64,000 bases of DNA from Acidobacteriota bacterium (GTDB taxonomy: Bacteria; Acidobacteriota; Terriglobia; Bryobacterales; Bryobacteraceae): the NCBI GenBank assembly GCA_947470805.1, contig CANIVU010000023.1, positions 1-64,000 of the forward strand, in the 5' to 3' direction. Under the pieces are notes generated by a model. That model ran no database searches and was not told the origin of the DNA. It was given only the letters and a program-made list of their open reading frames with translations. Of this stretch, positions 55,445 through 63,550 are shown in pieces. Made by a program: the position numbers and the translations under genes. The stretch's first letter is position 1, and each line of letters begins with the position of its first letter.

Positions 55445-56695
55445 TCATTCGAAGAACGGCTCACTTTCCTTCCGATACTTCCACGCGCACTCCACGTTCA
55501 GTTCAATTCCCAACCCCGGCCGGTCGCTCAACCGCACATACCCACGCTCGATCACCGGGCCCCCGGCCAATTCGTCAAAGAACGGCACACTCGCCCCGTG
55601 CCACTCCAGCGCCAGGAAGTTCGGAATCGCCGCCGCCACATGCGCCGCGGCTACGAATCCAACGGGACTCGCAATGTTATGAATCGCCAGATTCACAAAC
55701 CGCAAATCGGCCATCTGCGCAATCAGCATCGCCCGTAACAACCCGGTCTTCTGCACGTCCGGCGCCACAACGCGCACACGCCCCACCGTCAATAGATCCC
55801 AGAAATCCTCAATCGCATACAGGTTCTCACCGGTCGAAACCGGCGTCGCAATCGCGCTCTGCAAATGCGCCAGCGGCTCAATCGGCCGCGGTGGAATCGG
55901 ATCTTCCAGCCACAGCAGGTCCAGGTGTTCCAACGCCTTGCCCAGCTTCACCGCATCGGCCACCGTATAGTTCCAATGGCAATCCACCGCCAGGTCCACG
56001 CCCGGCCCAATCGCCTCCCGCACCGCCGCCAGCCGTTCGACGACGTAATCAATCTCCACCCGGCTCAGCGACCGGTTGTACTCGTCCGTCGGGTACGGCG
56101 TCGGAATATCGGCGTCGAACTTCATCGCCGTAAACCCGCGCTCGGCCATCTCCCGCCCGCGCCGCCGGTAGTCGTCCGGCGTCGGGAAGTCCCGCTCCTC
56201 CGGGTTCCAGCCGTGGTGTTTCAGGCTCAATTCCCCCGTCTGCGGTGTCGCCCCGCCGCCACCCATCCAGCCCACAGTCCGCGGCTGCAACAGCGCCGAT
56301 AAACTGTCCAGCGCATCGCCCGCGTGGCAGTCGGCATACACCCGCACGCTATCCCGAAAACGCCCGCCCAGCAGCTTCCAAACCGGCTGCCCGTAGGCCC
56401 TCCCCAGCAGATCCCACAGCGCCGTCTCAATCCCGGCCAGCGCATGGTCCACCGCGCCCGGCGCCGCGTGCACCGACGCCCCGCGCAGCCGCCGCATCAG
56501 CACCTGCGGACCCTCCGGAGACGCGCCCACCAGCAGCGACGCGAACTCCCGCACAATCCCCGGCACCCCCGGCCCCATGTACGCTTCGCCGATGCCATAC
56601 AGTCCGCCCTCGGCGTCAATCCGCACCAGCACCCAATCGTAGTTGGCCTCCACCACGGCCGTCGTCACGCGTGTGATCTTCACTTGGCTGTCCAT
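55445..56695 (-). CDS. Enolase-superfamily sugar-acid dehydratase (mandelate racemase/muconate lactonizing enzyme family)
   Basis: A 416-residue protein with an N-terminal capping domain (1-~130) and a barrel. Candidate catalytic and metal ligands are Lys/Asp in MKFDADIP, Asp in AVDCHWNY, Glu in LLWLEDPIPP and Glu in STGENLY, plus the AIHNIASPVG segment. Members dehydrate acid sugars such as galactonate, mannonate or rhamnonate. Its start lies 16 bases inside the upstream SDR gene's end. With the SDR and the divergent IclR regulator it forms a catabolic unit for a sugar acid. Confidence 0.9.
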   Translation of the reverse strand: MDSQVKITRVTTAVVEANYDWVLVRIDAEGGLYGIGEAYMGPGVPGIVREFASLLVGASPEGPQVLMRRLRGASVHAAPGAVDHALAGIETALWDLLGRAYGQPVWKLLGGRFRDSVRVYADCHAGDALDSLSALLQPRTVGWMGGGGATPQTGELSLKHHGWNPEERDFPTPDDYRRRGREMAERGFTAMKFDADIPTPYPTDEYNRSLSRVEIDYVVERLAAVREAIGPGVDLAVDCHWNYTVADAVKLGKALEHLDLLWLEDPIPPRPIEPLAHLQSAIATPVSTGENLYAIEDFWDLLTVGRVRVVAPDVQKTGLLRAMLIAQMADLRFVNLAIHNIASPVGFVAAAHVAAAIPNFLALEWHGASVPFFDELAGGPVIERGYVRLSDRPGLGIELNVECAWKYRKESEPFFE

Positions 56696-57411
56696 CCTCC
56701 ATCAATCGGCAGCGCCGCGCCGGTCAGAAACCCGCTCTCGTCGCTCGCCAGAAACACCGCGAACGCGGCAATCTCCTCGGCCTTCCCCATCCGTCCCACC
56801 GGCTGCCGCGCGTGCAACTCGGTAATCGTCGCCTCCACGCGGTCGCCAAAATACTTGTCCACATACCCGCGGATCATCGGCGTGTCCACCGTCCCTGGGC
56901 AAATCGCGTTCACGCGAATCTGCGCCGCGGCATAATCAATCGCCAGCGCCCGCGTCATCTCCACCACCGCGCCCTTACTCACGCAATAGGCAAACCGCCG
57001 CTCCACCGCAATCAGCCCCGCCACCGAGGCGATGTTGATGATGTTCCCATACCCCTGCTCCAGCATCCGTGCCACCGCCGCCTTCGCGCACAAAAACACA
57101 CCGCGCGCGTTCACCGCCTGCACCCGGTCGTAGTCCTCCACGCTCGTCTCGTGGATCTTCCCCACATGCATAATCCCGAAGCTGTTCACCAGCACGTCAA
57201 TCCGCCCGTGCCGCCGGATGACCTCAACAAACGCCGCCTCTACCGATTCTGGATCCGTCGCGTCCAGGCGCACATACTCCCCCGCGCCCCCTTCTCGCAG
57301 GTCGCCGTTCACCACCGTCGCCCCCTGCCGCACAAACGCGTCCGCAATCGCCGCGCCAATTCCCGAGGCGCCTCCGCCCACCAGAGCTACTTTACCTGCC
57401 AATGAAAACAT
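56680..57411 (-). CDS. Short-chain dehydrogenase/reductase
   Basis: A 243-residue classical SDR with cofactor motif GGGASGIGAAIA (residues 12-23) and active-site Ser129, Tyr142 and Lys146 (YCVSK). Likely an NAD(P)-linked sugar or sugar-acid dehydrogenase given the neighbouring dehydratase. The ATG at 57411 is chosen because the predicted promoter places transcription start at about 57412, so translation would be leaderless. An upstream GTG would lie before the transcript. It is first in a two-gene operon with the dehydratase, overlapping it by 16 bases. Confidence 0.9.
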   Translation of the reverse strand: MFSLAGKVALVGGGASGIGAAIADAFVRQGATVVNGDLREGGAGEYVRLDATDPESVEAAFVEVIRRHGRIDVLVNSFGIMHVGKIHETSVEDYDRVQAVNARGVFLCAKAAVARMLEQGYGNIINIASVAGLIAVERRFAYCVSKGAVVEMTRALAIDYAAAQIRVNAICPGTVDTPMIRGYVDKYFGDRVEATITELHARQPVGRMGKAEEIAAFAVFLASDESGFLTGAALPIDGGWTAK

Positions 57412-57418
57412 CCCGGCC

Positions 57419-57448
57419 AGTCTACGGGACCCGCCAGCCACCTGTCAA
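57419..57448 (-). promoter_or_regulatory. Promoter of the SDR/dehydratase operon
   Basis: On the minus strand TTGACA (57448-57443) is a consensus -35 and TAGACT (57424-57419) a -10 after 18 bases. Transcription would start at about 57412, next to the ATG at 57411, implying a leaderless message. The palindrome 57449-57463 abuts the -35. Confidence 0.65.
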
Positions 57449-57463
57449 CGGAATGCTATTCCG
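57449..57463. promoter_or_regulatory. IclR-type operator 1
   Basis: A perfect palindrome, CGGAAT-GCT-ATTCCG, directly next to the SDR -35 box and centred near position -44. It resembles the GGAA...TTCC type bound by several IclR-family regulators, and the adjacent divergent gene encodes such a regulator. Confidence 0.7.
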
Positions 57464-57468
57464 CAATA

Positions 57469-57494
57469 CGGAAATCTAAGCTACCATCATTCCG
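57469..57494. promoter_or_regulatory. IclR-type operator 2 (split inverted repeat overlapping the regulator start)
   Basis: CGGAAAT (57469-57475) and ATTCCG (57489-57494) form an inverted pair 13 bases apart, sharing the half-sites of operator 1. The right half overlaps the regulator's GTG, which would suit autoregulation. Confidence 0.55.
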
Positions 57495-58309
57495 TGGCTA
57501 ACTCCGCCAAACCTCCCCGCCGCGAGGCAATGTCCTCGACACTCCGCTGCTTTCAGGTCCTCGACCTCCTCGCCGCGCCCCCCTACGAACTCGCCCTCTC
57601 CGAAATCGCCGCCGCCCTCTCCCTGCCCCCCGCCACCGCCCACCGCCTCACCGCCACCCTCTGCGAAGCCGGCTATCTCGAACAGGAAGAAGAGGGCCGC
57701 CGCTACCGCCTTACCGGAAAAGCGCTCTGGGCCGGCACCGGGTACCTCCGCCGCTCCCGCGTCTACCAGGCCGCCTTCCTCGTCCTCCAGGAAACCGCCC
57801 AACAGGCCTGCGGCCTCGTCCATCTGGGCACCATCGATGGCCTGTGGTTGCTCTATCTCCACACCGTCGGCAGCCCCAGTTCCCTCTACCTCTACGCCGA
57901 TACCGGCGAACGCCGCCACCTCCACTCCACCGGCCTCGGCAAAGCGCTGCTCGCCTTCCAAACACCAGCGACCGTCGCCCGCCTCGTCTCCCGCAAACTC
58001 CCCCGCTTCACGCCCAAAACCATCACTGACCCAGCCAGGCTCAAACAGGAGCTCGCAAGAATCCGCGAACAAGGCTTCGCCGTCGATGACGAAGAAGGCA
58101 CCGCCGGGCTCTACTGCGTTGCCGCCCCCATACTCGACCGTCACGGCATCGCCGTCGCCGCCTTCAGCATGAGCGCGGCCTCCAGTGTCATGACACCGGA
58201 GGCCCGTGAAAAATACATTCCCATCATTCGCCAGGCGGCCCTAAAAGTCTCCGCCCAACTGGGCTATCGCCCACTCTCGAGTAACTTACAGTATTTGACC
58301 CGCGGCTAA
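57494..58309 (+). CDS. IclR-family transcriptional regulator
   Basis: A 271-residue regulator with an N-terminal winged helix-turn-helix (LRCFQVLDLLAAPPYELALSEIAAAL to PPATAHRLTATLCEAGYLE) and a C-terminal effector-binding domain (LHSTGLGKALLAF, GLYCVAAPILDRHG). Start options are GTG 57494 or ATG 57530; neither has a good ribosome site and the longer is given. It is divergent from the SDR/dehydratase operon and probably controls it, binding a sugar-acid intermediate. Its stop overlaps the convergent PEP-CTERM gene. Confidence 0.9.
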   Translation: MANSAKPPRREAMSSTLRCFQVLDLLAAPPYELALSEIAAALSLPPATAHRLTATLCEAGYLEQEEEGRRYRLTGKALWAGTGYLRRSRVYQAAFLVLQETAQQACGLVHLGTIDGLWLLYLHTVGSPSSLYLYADTGERRHLHSTGLGKALLAFQTPATVARLVSRKLPRFTPKTITDPARLKQELARIREQGFAVDDEEGTAGLYCVAAPILDRHGIAVAAFSMSAASSVMTPEAREKYIPIIRQAALKVSAQLGYRPLSSNLQYLTRG

Positions 58310-59157
58310 CGCCGCCACCGCGCCACGGCCAGCAGTCCCAGCCCGGCCAGTAACATCGTCCCCGGCTCCGGCACATCACTGTAACTCCAGTTCACAATGT
58401 CGTGATTCTCAAATGCACCACCTGTCGACGAAGTAAAGCCGATAAACGCGCTCCGTCCACCCTGCAGGTTCAGCAAATTGCCAAGATCCACGTTCACCGA
58501 AAGCAGCGGGTTGGCCATCTTATCAAAGTAGATATCCAACAACCCCGGCTGGTATTTAATCGTGACGTCGTAAATGGTCCCGTCCGATAGATCCTTCGGC
58601 GGAATCGCGATCCCGAGCGTCGGGTTGCCAAAAGCGCCACCGGCGTCCGCACAGTGCTCCGGATGATTCCCCGTAGATCCCAGGCTCTGTACCGCCACGT
58701 GATTCCCGTTCGGCTCACAATAGGAAGGCTTGTTGTTCCAGGTATCGAACTCGATTGCCAGACTGTTGGTAATCCCGTAATACCCGATCCCGCTCGCATA
58801 AAGCCCCATCGCCGTCGGACTTTCGTTCTGAATCGTGAACGTAAACCCATCGGCCCCATCGTTCACTACGCCCGGCTCCCAATCCGGCGTGTAACCACCC
58901 CGATTCGTGATCTGAAATTGAAACGAAGTCGTGAAGCCGTTCTGCACATCCACCCGATCGCTCAACCACGCCGCGCCTACCTGATTCTCCACCGCTGGCG
59001 TAATCCGTAACCGGTTCGACGTCAGCGAAGCATTGCCAATCAGTGTCAGGCCCAACGGATTGCTGAAATCAGCAAATGTGAATGTAGCACCGAATGCACT
59101 CGGCACCGTGAGGGAAACAGCCAGAAATGCAATTGTCCGGCCGAAGTTATTACTCAT
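58306..59157 (-). CDS. PEP-CTERM protein with legume-lectin-like domain
   Basis: A 283-residue secreted protein with signal peptide at residues 1-24. A beta-sandwich resembling L-type lectins follows: FTTSFQFQITN, DGADGFTFTIQ, SLAIEFDTWNN and KYQPGLLDIYFD are the usual strand motifs. The C-terminal PEP-CTERM signal is VPEPGTMLLAGLGLLAVARW, then RR. It probably binds sugar at the cell surface or in the exopolysaccharide matrix. It is the last gene after the exopolysaccharide-type set, 83 bases from the outer-membrane protein. Confidence 0.88.
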   Translation of the reverse strand: MSNNFGRTIAFLAVSLTVPSAFGATFTFADFSNPLGLTLIGNASLTSNRLRITPAVENQVGAAWLSDRVDVQNGFTTSFQFQITNRGGYTPDWEPGVVNDGADGFTFTIQNESPTAMGLYASGIGYYGITNSLAIEFDTWNNKPSYCEPNGNHVAVQSLGSTGNHPEHCADAGGAFGNPTLGIAIPPKDLSDGTIYDVTIKYQPGLLDIYFDKMANPLLSVNVDLGNLLNLQGGRSAFIGFTSSTGGAFENHDIVNWSYSDVPEPGTMLLAGLGLLAVARWRR

Positions 59158-59240
59158 CGAATTGACCTCTTACTTATATCGCCACGTGAGCCTGTATCAG
59201 CCTATGGACTGAACGGCATATTTCTGCATGGACAACAGTT

Positions 59241-60056
59241 CTAGAACTCAAAGAACATCCGCCCCGTCACGCCCGTTCGCGAGTAGGCCGAAAACTTCGT
59301 CTGGTGGTCCAGCGACACATACACACCGTAGTGCCGGCTCAGCCACTTACGCAAAAACACCTGCGTCGAAATACTGTTCAGGTTCACTTCCAACGGTGTC
59401 GTCGCGATGTAGGTATAGACTTCTTTACCACCGCCCACCACCACGCCCGCCCAGTACTTCCCTTCCTGGCCGCGCTGCACCGCCAGGCTCCCGGAGCTCG
59501 AAATCTTATCGCCCGGCTGATTGTGGTTAATAAAGTAATTCCCTTCCACCACCATCTTCCGCGGATAGTAAATGAACCCGGCGTTGTACAGGTTTCCCTT
59601 CACGACGTTCCCATAGGAGAACCGCGAATACCCCGCCGCCAAAACCAATTGCCGGTTGAACGGCGCCTTGTAGAAACCCTTCACGTCGTAGCGCTGATGG
59701 GGAAACAAAGTCACACCATTCCGCTCCGGCGCCACGCTGAAGCCCTGTGTCGTGTAGAAGTTCTTCGTCCAATTGGCAAAGCTGAAGAATCCGAAGTTCT
59801 GCTGGGTCACGCCCGGCCGCGTCTGCGAATTGAATAGGAACACCGGCGTAAACCGCGGATTATGCCGCAGCCACAACGCCGCATCCGCCCCGCGCCAATA
59901 GCCATATCCATTGGTGACGCCGCTATGATACGTGCCCACTTCCAGCAGCACCGGCAGCGGACTCTCATACCCCGGCCGTTCAAACGTCGCCGGTGTCTCC
60001 TGCGTCTGGCCCCACGCCGCCGTCGCCAGCGCAAGGGCCATCACCACATGTCGCAT
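59241..60056 (-). CDS. YaiO-like outer-membrane beta-barrel
   Basis: A 271-residue secreted protein starting at ATG 60056 (AAGGAG six bases upstream) with signal peptide at residues 1-16. Repeated antiparallel strand patterns (WLRHNPRFTPVFLF, FYKAPFNRQLVLAAGYSRFSY, FLRKWLSRHYGVYVSLDHQ) and the terminal RMFFEF are outer-membrane barrel hallmarks. It resembles YaiO, the outer-membrane protein encoded beside a family 2 glycosyltransferase in E. coli. It follows the polymer-forming protein by 11 bases. A role in polysaccharide export or anchoring is inferred. Confidence 0.62.
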   Translation of the reverse strand: MRHVVMALALATAAWGQTQETPATFERPGYESPLPVLLEVGTYHSGVTNGYGYWRGADAALWLRHNPRFTPVFLFNSQTRPGVTQQNFGFFSFANWTKNFYTTQGFSVAPERNGVTLFPHQRYDVKGFYKAPFNRQLVLAAGYSRFSYGNVVKGNLYNAGFIYYPRKMVVEGNYFINHNQPGDKISSSGSLAVQRGQEGKYWAGVVVGGGKEVYTYIATTPLEVNLNSISTQVFLRKWLSRHYGVYVSLDHQTKFSAYSRTGVTGRMFFEF

Positions 60057-60067
60057 CCTGCTCTCCT

Positions 60068-61210
60068 TCATCCCCGCACCGCCGCGCCACGCGCCCCTTC
60101 CAGCCACGCCACCGGTGTCGATACCGCCACCACCCACTGGGCCGAGGCCACCTTCCCATTCACCACCACATTGCTCTCCATCGTCACCACTCCGGCCGCA
60201 TACGCCGCCACCGGCAACTTGTCTCGCAACCCGCGCACCCCGCGCGACAGTCGCATCGCCCCGCCCGCATGCAGCAACCCCTGGAAATACGTGTTCGGCT
60301 TCAACGCAATGTCGCCGCCCGCCACAATATTCCCCTTCACAACCGAAGCCGCGCCAATCGTCACAGCCCCATGCGCCTTCAAATCGGCTTCCAACAGGCT
60401 TTCCTTCGGGCACGAAAAATCCCCACGAACCACGAACGCCGCCCGCAAATGCACCGGCGCCGTTAAATGCAAATCCCCGTCGTACAGATACGTGTTCCCG
60501 CCCATTGAAAACAGCTTCGCCGGGTCGTACCCGTTCGCCGCCACCGCCGTCCGGTCCGGATGCGGCAACTGCACAATCACCGATGGCGCCACTTCAATTT
60601 GCAACTCCACCTCGTGCCGGCCCTCGGTGTAAACCTCCGGCGCAAACAGCGACAACGCCTGCGCCCCAGGTAGAAACTCAATCGCCGTCCGCGAAGTCGC
60701 CCGCGACGCCACCACGGCATCGGCGCCCACCGTCAACTGCTTGACCGAATCCACCCATCGCCGCACTCGCGCGCCTTCGCCCACATGCAGCGTCCCGTCC
60801 ACCGCCAGCGCCTGCAACTGCGTATCCTGCCCGATCGCGCAGTCACCTTTCACCATCAACTCTTTCTCGAACTCGCAATCCCGCCCGCACGAAAAGTCGC
60901 CCTCAATCACCAGAATCTCCCGCTCCTTCCGCCCGGCCGGATACTGTGCCCCGCCGGCCACGAAAATGCGTTCATTCCCCTTGTCAAAAACCCGCAACCC
61001 GGCAGTGCTGTTCGTCGCCCGCGGCAACGTCTTCATCCATCCAGCCAGCTTCGTCCGGAACGACTGGCCGAAGTAATCCTCCATCCGCACATAGCCCATA
61101 TCCAACTCCGCCGACTCGCGCCCGCGAATCTGCCGCCATGCCCGGTGCGCCACCGAAAAGTGCAAATAAAACAACGCGCAGAAGAACAATGAAAACAGGA
61201 AAAACGCCAT
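60068..61210 (-). CDS. Membrane-anchored polymer-forming (bactofilin/beta-helix-like) protein
   Basis: A 380-residue protein with one N-terminal membrane helix (FLFSLFFCALFYLHFSV). Glycine- and valine-rich repeats typical of right-handed beta-helices such as bactofilins follow, e.g. LVIEGDFSCGRDCEFEKEL, LAVDGTLHVGEGARV and AFVVRGDFSCPKESLL. The repeats are interrupted by loops of unknown kind. It lies two bases after the glycosyltransferase stop. It may scaffold the polysaccharide-synthesis machine. No enzyme motif found. Confidence 0.65.
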   Translation of the reverse strand: MAFFLFSLFFCALFYLHFSVAHRAWRQIRGRESAELDMGYVRMEDYFGQSFRTKLAGWMKTLPRATNSTAGLRVFDKGNERIFVAGGAQYPAGRKEREILVIEGDFSCGRDCEFEKELMVKGDCAIGQDTQLQALAVDGTLHVGEGARVRRWVDSVKQLTVGADAVVASRATSRTAIEFLPGAQALSLFAPEVYTEGRHEVELQIEVAPSVIVQLPHPDRTAVAANGYDPAKLFSMGGNTYLYDGDLHLTAPVHLRAAFVVRGDFSCPKESLLEADLKAHGAVTIGAASVVKGNIVAGGDIALKPNTYFQGLLHAGGAMRLSRGVRGLRDKLPVAAYAAGVVTMESNVVVNGKVASAQWVVAVSTPVAWLEGARGAAVRG

Positions 61211-61212
61211 GA

Positions 61213-62574
61213 TCAGTCTCCCTCCGCCCGCGCGTGATACAGCCCGCGTGCCGACCGTGCCGTCACCGACGCTCCGGCCCCCGAGCCCCCAAAGAATCCA
61301 TCCCCGCCGCTCGTACCGCGCGTCCGATGCGTCTTATACCAGCCGTCGCCTCCGGAGCCCCACAGCTTGTTCCAATAGAACTTCCGCAGCGCATTGCAGA
61401 TCGCCCCGGTATTGGCAAAGAAATTCAACAAATTCAGCGGCAGCAACAGGGACCGGATACGCGTCCCGTCCAGCATCGACGCCACGCCAATCTCCAAAAA
61501 CGTCGCCTGATTGGCAAACAGCTGATACCCCAAAAACGCCAGCGCCAGGGGCAGCCACGGCGTCTGGTGCGCCTCCGGAATAAAGAACAGCAACAGCGAC
61601 GCCACCCACCCCAGCACCAGCACCGGAGCCGTCCAGTACATCGCCAGCAGGAACAACGCGTCCACTTTTTCCCATCGCGTCAGAAACCGGCTCTGCATCA
61701 GGTCAGGCCAATAGTTGTGCAGGCACTCGGTGTGCCCCGTCACCCACCGGCTCAACTGGCGCCGCCGCACGCTCCAGCTCTGCGGAACCTCTTCGTAGCA
61801 CTCCGCCCGGTTCACATACGCCGTCTTCCAACCGCTCAACAACAGCGCAAACGTCAGGTCCGTATCTTCCGTCAACGACTCCGGATTCCACCCGCCAACC
61901 GATTCCAACGCCGCCGCCCGCACCGCGCCCACCGTCCCGCCAAACTGCGCCGTAAAGCCCAGGTTGAACCGCGACTGCTGCACGCCCTGATACCCGGCCG
62001 ACCGCTCCAACGACAACAACCCGCTCAGTAGCGAATCGCCGATGTTGTGCGGCACCACGCGTCCCATGGAAGCACCGATTTCCGGATCCGCGAATGGCGC
62101 GACCAACATCTTGATCACCGCCCGCCCAGGCACGTAATCGGCGTCGAACATGACCAGAATATCGCCTGTCGCCCGTGCGCAGGCTTCCACCAGCGCCGCC
62201 GGCTTACCGCCCTGTCCATCCGTTCGGTGATACGGCTGAATGAACGGATACCGCTTCGCGTAACCGTCCACAATCTCTCGTGTCTTATCGGTGCTCCGGT
62301 CGTTCACCGGAATCACTTCCAGCTTTTCCCAGTCGTAATCGCTATCGACGATCGCCTGCAGCACATCGGCCGCCACGCGCTCCTCGTTGTGCATCGGGAT
62401 CAGCACCGTCACCCGTGGCATGTAGAATCCGACCAATTCCATCGAATCCTTCGGCTGGTCGATCCGTAACCGCGAATAGCCCAGCAAATAGTGCCGCACC
62501 GCATACAGCAGCAGAAACGCCACCGTAAACGCGATCACGACATAAGAAATGCCGATTAGAAGTGTGACTGCCAT
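61213..62574 (-). CDS. Processive family 2 glycosyltransferase (BcsA/IcaA-like)
   Basis: A 453-residue membrane glycosyltransferase. Helices flank a GT2 domain with NDRS (residues 91-94), the DxD at Asp144/Asp146 (FDADY), the TED motif (LTEDTDL) and the processivity signature QLSRW. These mark synthases of beta-linked polymers such as cellulose, poly-GlcNAc or hyaluronan-like chains. ATG 62574 (GAGGGA upstream) is preferred to a TTG at 62592. It overlaps the upstream membrane-protein gene by 19 bases. The Gly-rich C-terminal tail is unusual. Confidence 0.9.
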   Translation of the reverse strand: MAVTLLIGISYVVIAFTVAFLLLYAVRHYLLGYSRLRIDQPKDSMELVGFYMPRVTVLIPMHNEERVAADVLQAIVDSDYDWEKLEVIPVNDRSTDKTREIVDGYAKRYPFIQPYHRTDGQGGKPAALVEACARATGDILVMFDADYVPGRAVIKMLVAPFADPEIGASMGRVVPHNIGDSLLSGLLSLERSAGYQGVQQSRFNLGFTAQFGGTVGAVRAAALESVGGWNPESLTEDTDLTFALLLSGWKTAYVNRAECYEEVPQSWSVRRRQLSRWVTGHTECLHNYWPDLMQSRFLTRWEKVDALFLLAMYWTAPVLVLGWVASLLLFFIPEAHQTPWLPLALAFLGYQLFANQATFLEIGVASMLDGTRIRSLLLPLNLLNFFANTGAICNALRKFYWNKLWGSGGDGWYKTHRTRGTSGGDGFFGGSGAGASVTARSARGLYHARAEGD

Positions 62575-63389
62575 GAATCCCTCACGCCCCAAAGTTCGCC
62601 CGAAGAGCGGTGTATAGATAACGAGTAAAAGAAAAGTACAAACAGCAGGTCACTCATCGTGCCCAGCAGGAACCACAACGGCGGCATGAAGATCAGCCCC
62701 GTGTAGTGCAACATCCCCAACACAAACACCATCCGTACAGCCGAGAAAACGAATCCATACGCCTGCAGAAACACCACCCACACCAGCCCCCGCAACAGGT
62801 TCGGTTGCGGAATCACAAACAGCAGCAGCAACACCCATGGCAAAATCAGCCAAACCAACATCTCCTGCCGCAGCCAGATCTGCCCAAACGTAATCGATTC
62901 CAACCGGAAGTTGTCAAACACCGCATTCGCAACCGCCGACGCCACCAGCAGCACAATCAAAAAGTTAGCCACATTCCGGAACAGCGAAAACCGCTGCGCC
63001 ACAATCAGCAGTCCGACAATCGAGAGCAACAGCGCCAGCCGCGCCCCCTCGCTCACTTCACTGAATGTGGGAATCGCCAGCACCGGCCCGCTCGCCGGTT
63101 CCAAGCCCGGAAACACGCCCACCGGCGCCCAGCCAGATACCGGCAACCCGGCCCATCCGGCCAGCACCGCCGCCACCCGCGAGTGCGCTTCCATAATCGG
63201 AACGGCATAGAAAACGCTCCACACCGTAATCGCCAGCGCCAGCGCTACCCCAGCCCACAGCCGGACATTCGAGAACGGCAGCGCCCGCACACTTCGGTGC
63301 GGATAGATCGAATCGCGCCGTCCCGTTCGTCCGCCACGCGGGGACTGCGCCGGGGCAGGAGGATTGTCCACTCTAACCGTTAACAGCAT
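62556..63389 (-). CDS. Multi-pass membrane protein, first gene of the exopolysaccharide-type operon
   Basis: A 277-residue protein with about seven predicted helices and a basic N-terminus (PRGGRTGRRDS). No family is recognised with confidence. One C-terminal stretch (FSAVRMVFVLGMLHYTGLIF) loosely recalls the Arg/His arrangement of exosortases, but the catalytic cysteine motif is missing. It overlaps the glycosyltransferase start by 19 bases, so it is translationally coupled. It probably assists synthesis or export of the polymer. Confidence 0.5.
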   Translation of the reverse strand: MLLTVRVDNPPAPAQSPRGGRTGRRDSIYPHRSVRALPFSNVRLWAGVALALAITVWSVFYAVPIMEAHSRVAAVLAGWAGLPVSGWAPVGVFPGLEPASGPVLAIPTFSEVSEGARLALLLSIVGLLIVAQRFSLFRNVANFLIVLLVASAVANAVFDNFRLESITFGQIWLRQEMLVWLILPWVLLLLFVIPQPNLLRGLVWVVFLQAYGFVFSAVRMVFVLGMLHYTGLIFMPPLWFLLGTMSDLLFVLFFYSLSIHRSSGELWGVRDSWQSHF

Positions 63390-63448
63390 CTAAACGAGTG
63401 TCACCGTCAGCCCCTCCCTCCGCCAATGGGCGGTATGTACCGAAATCC

Positions 63449-63486
63449 AGTACTAAGGCCCCCGCCAGACATTAGTACCCCGGTAC
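63449..63486. promoter_or_regulatory. AGTACTA and GTACC-CC-GGTAC elements between the exopolysaccharide operon and the nucleotidyltransferase
   Basis: AGTACTA (63449-63455) and TTAGTACC-CC-GGTAC (63472-63485) share the TAGTAC core with palindromes at 27790 and 27889. They lie in the 161-base divergent gap (63390-63550). Candidate regulator sites only. Confidence 0.4.
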
Positions 63487-63550
63487 AAAGGTCTCCACCC
63501 TTAGGTCTATGTGCCAAACTGCCGATGAACTGGGAAACCTAAGCTTTACA

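Noticed and set aside
62911-63383. Plus-strand frames opposite the first exopolysaccharide gene
   Set aside because: His/Gln/Arg/Pro-rich antisense translation of a hydrophobic membrane protein; no start signal.
62556-63389. Exosortase identity for the 277-residue membrane protein
   Set aside because: An Arg...His spacing is vaguely similar, but the catalytic Cys motif and overall pattern are missing.
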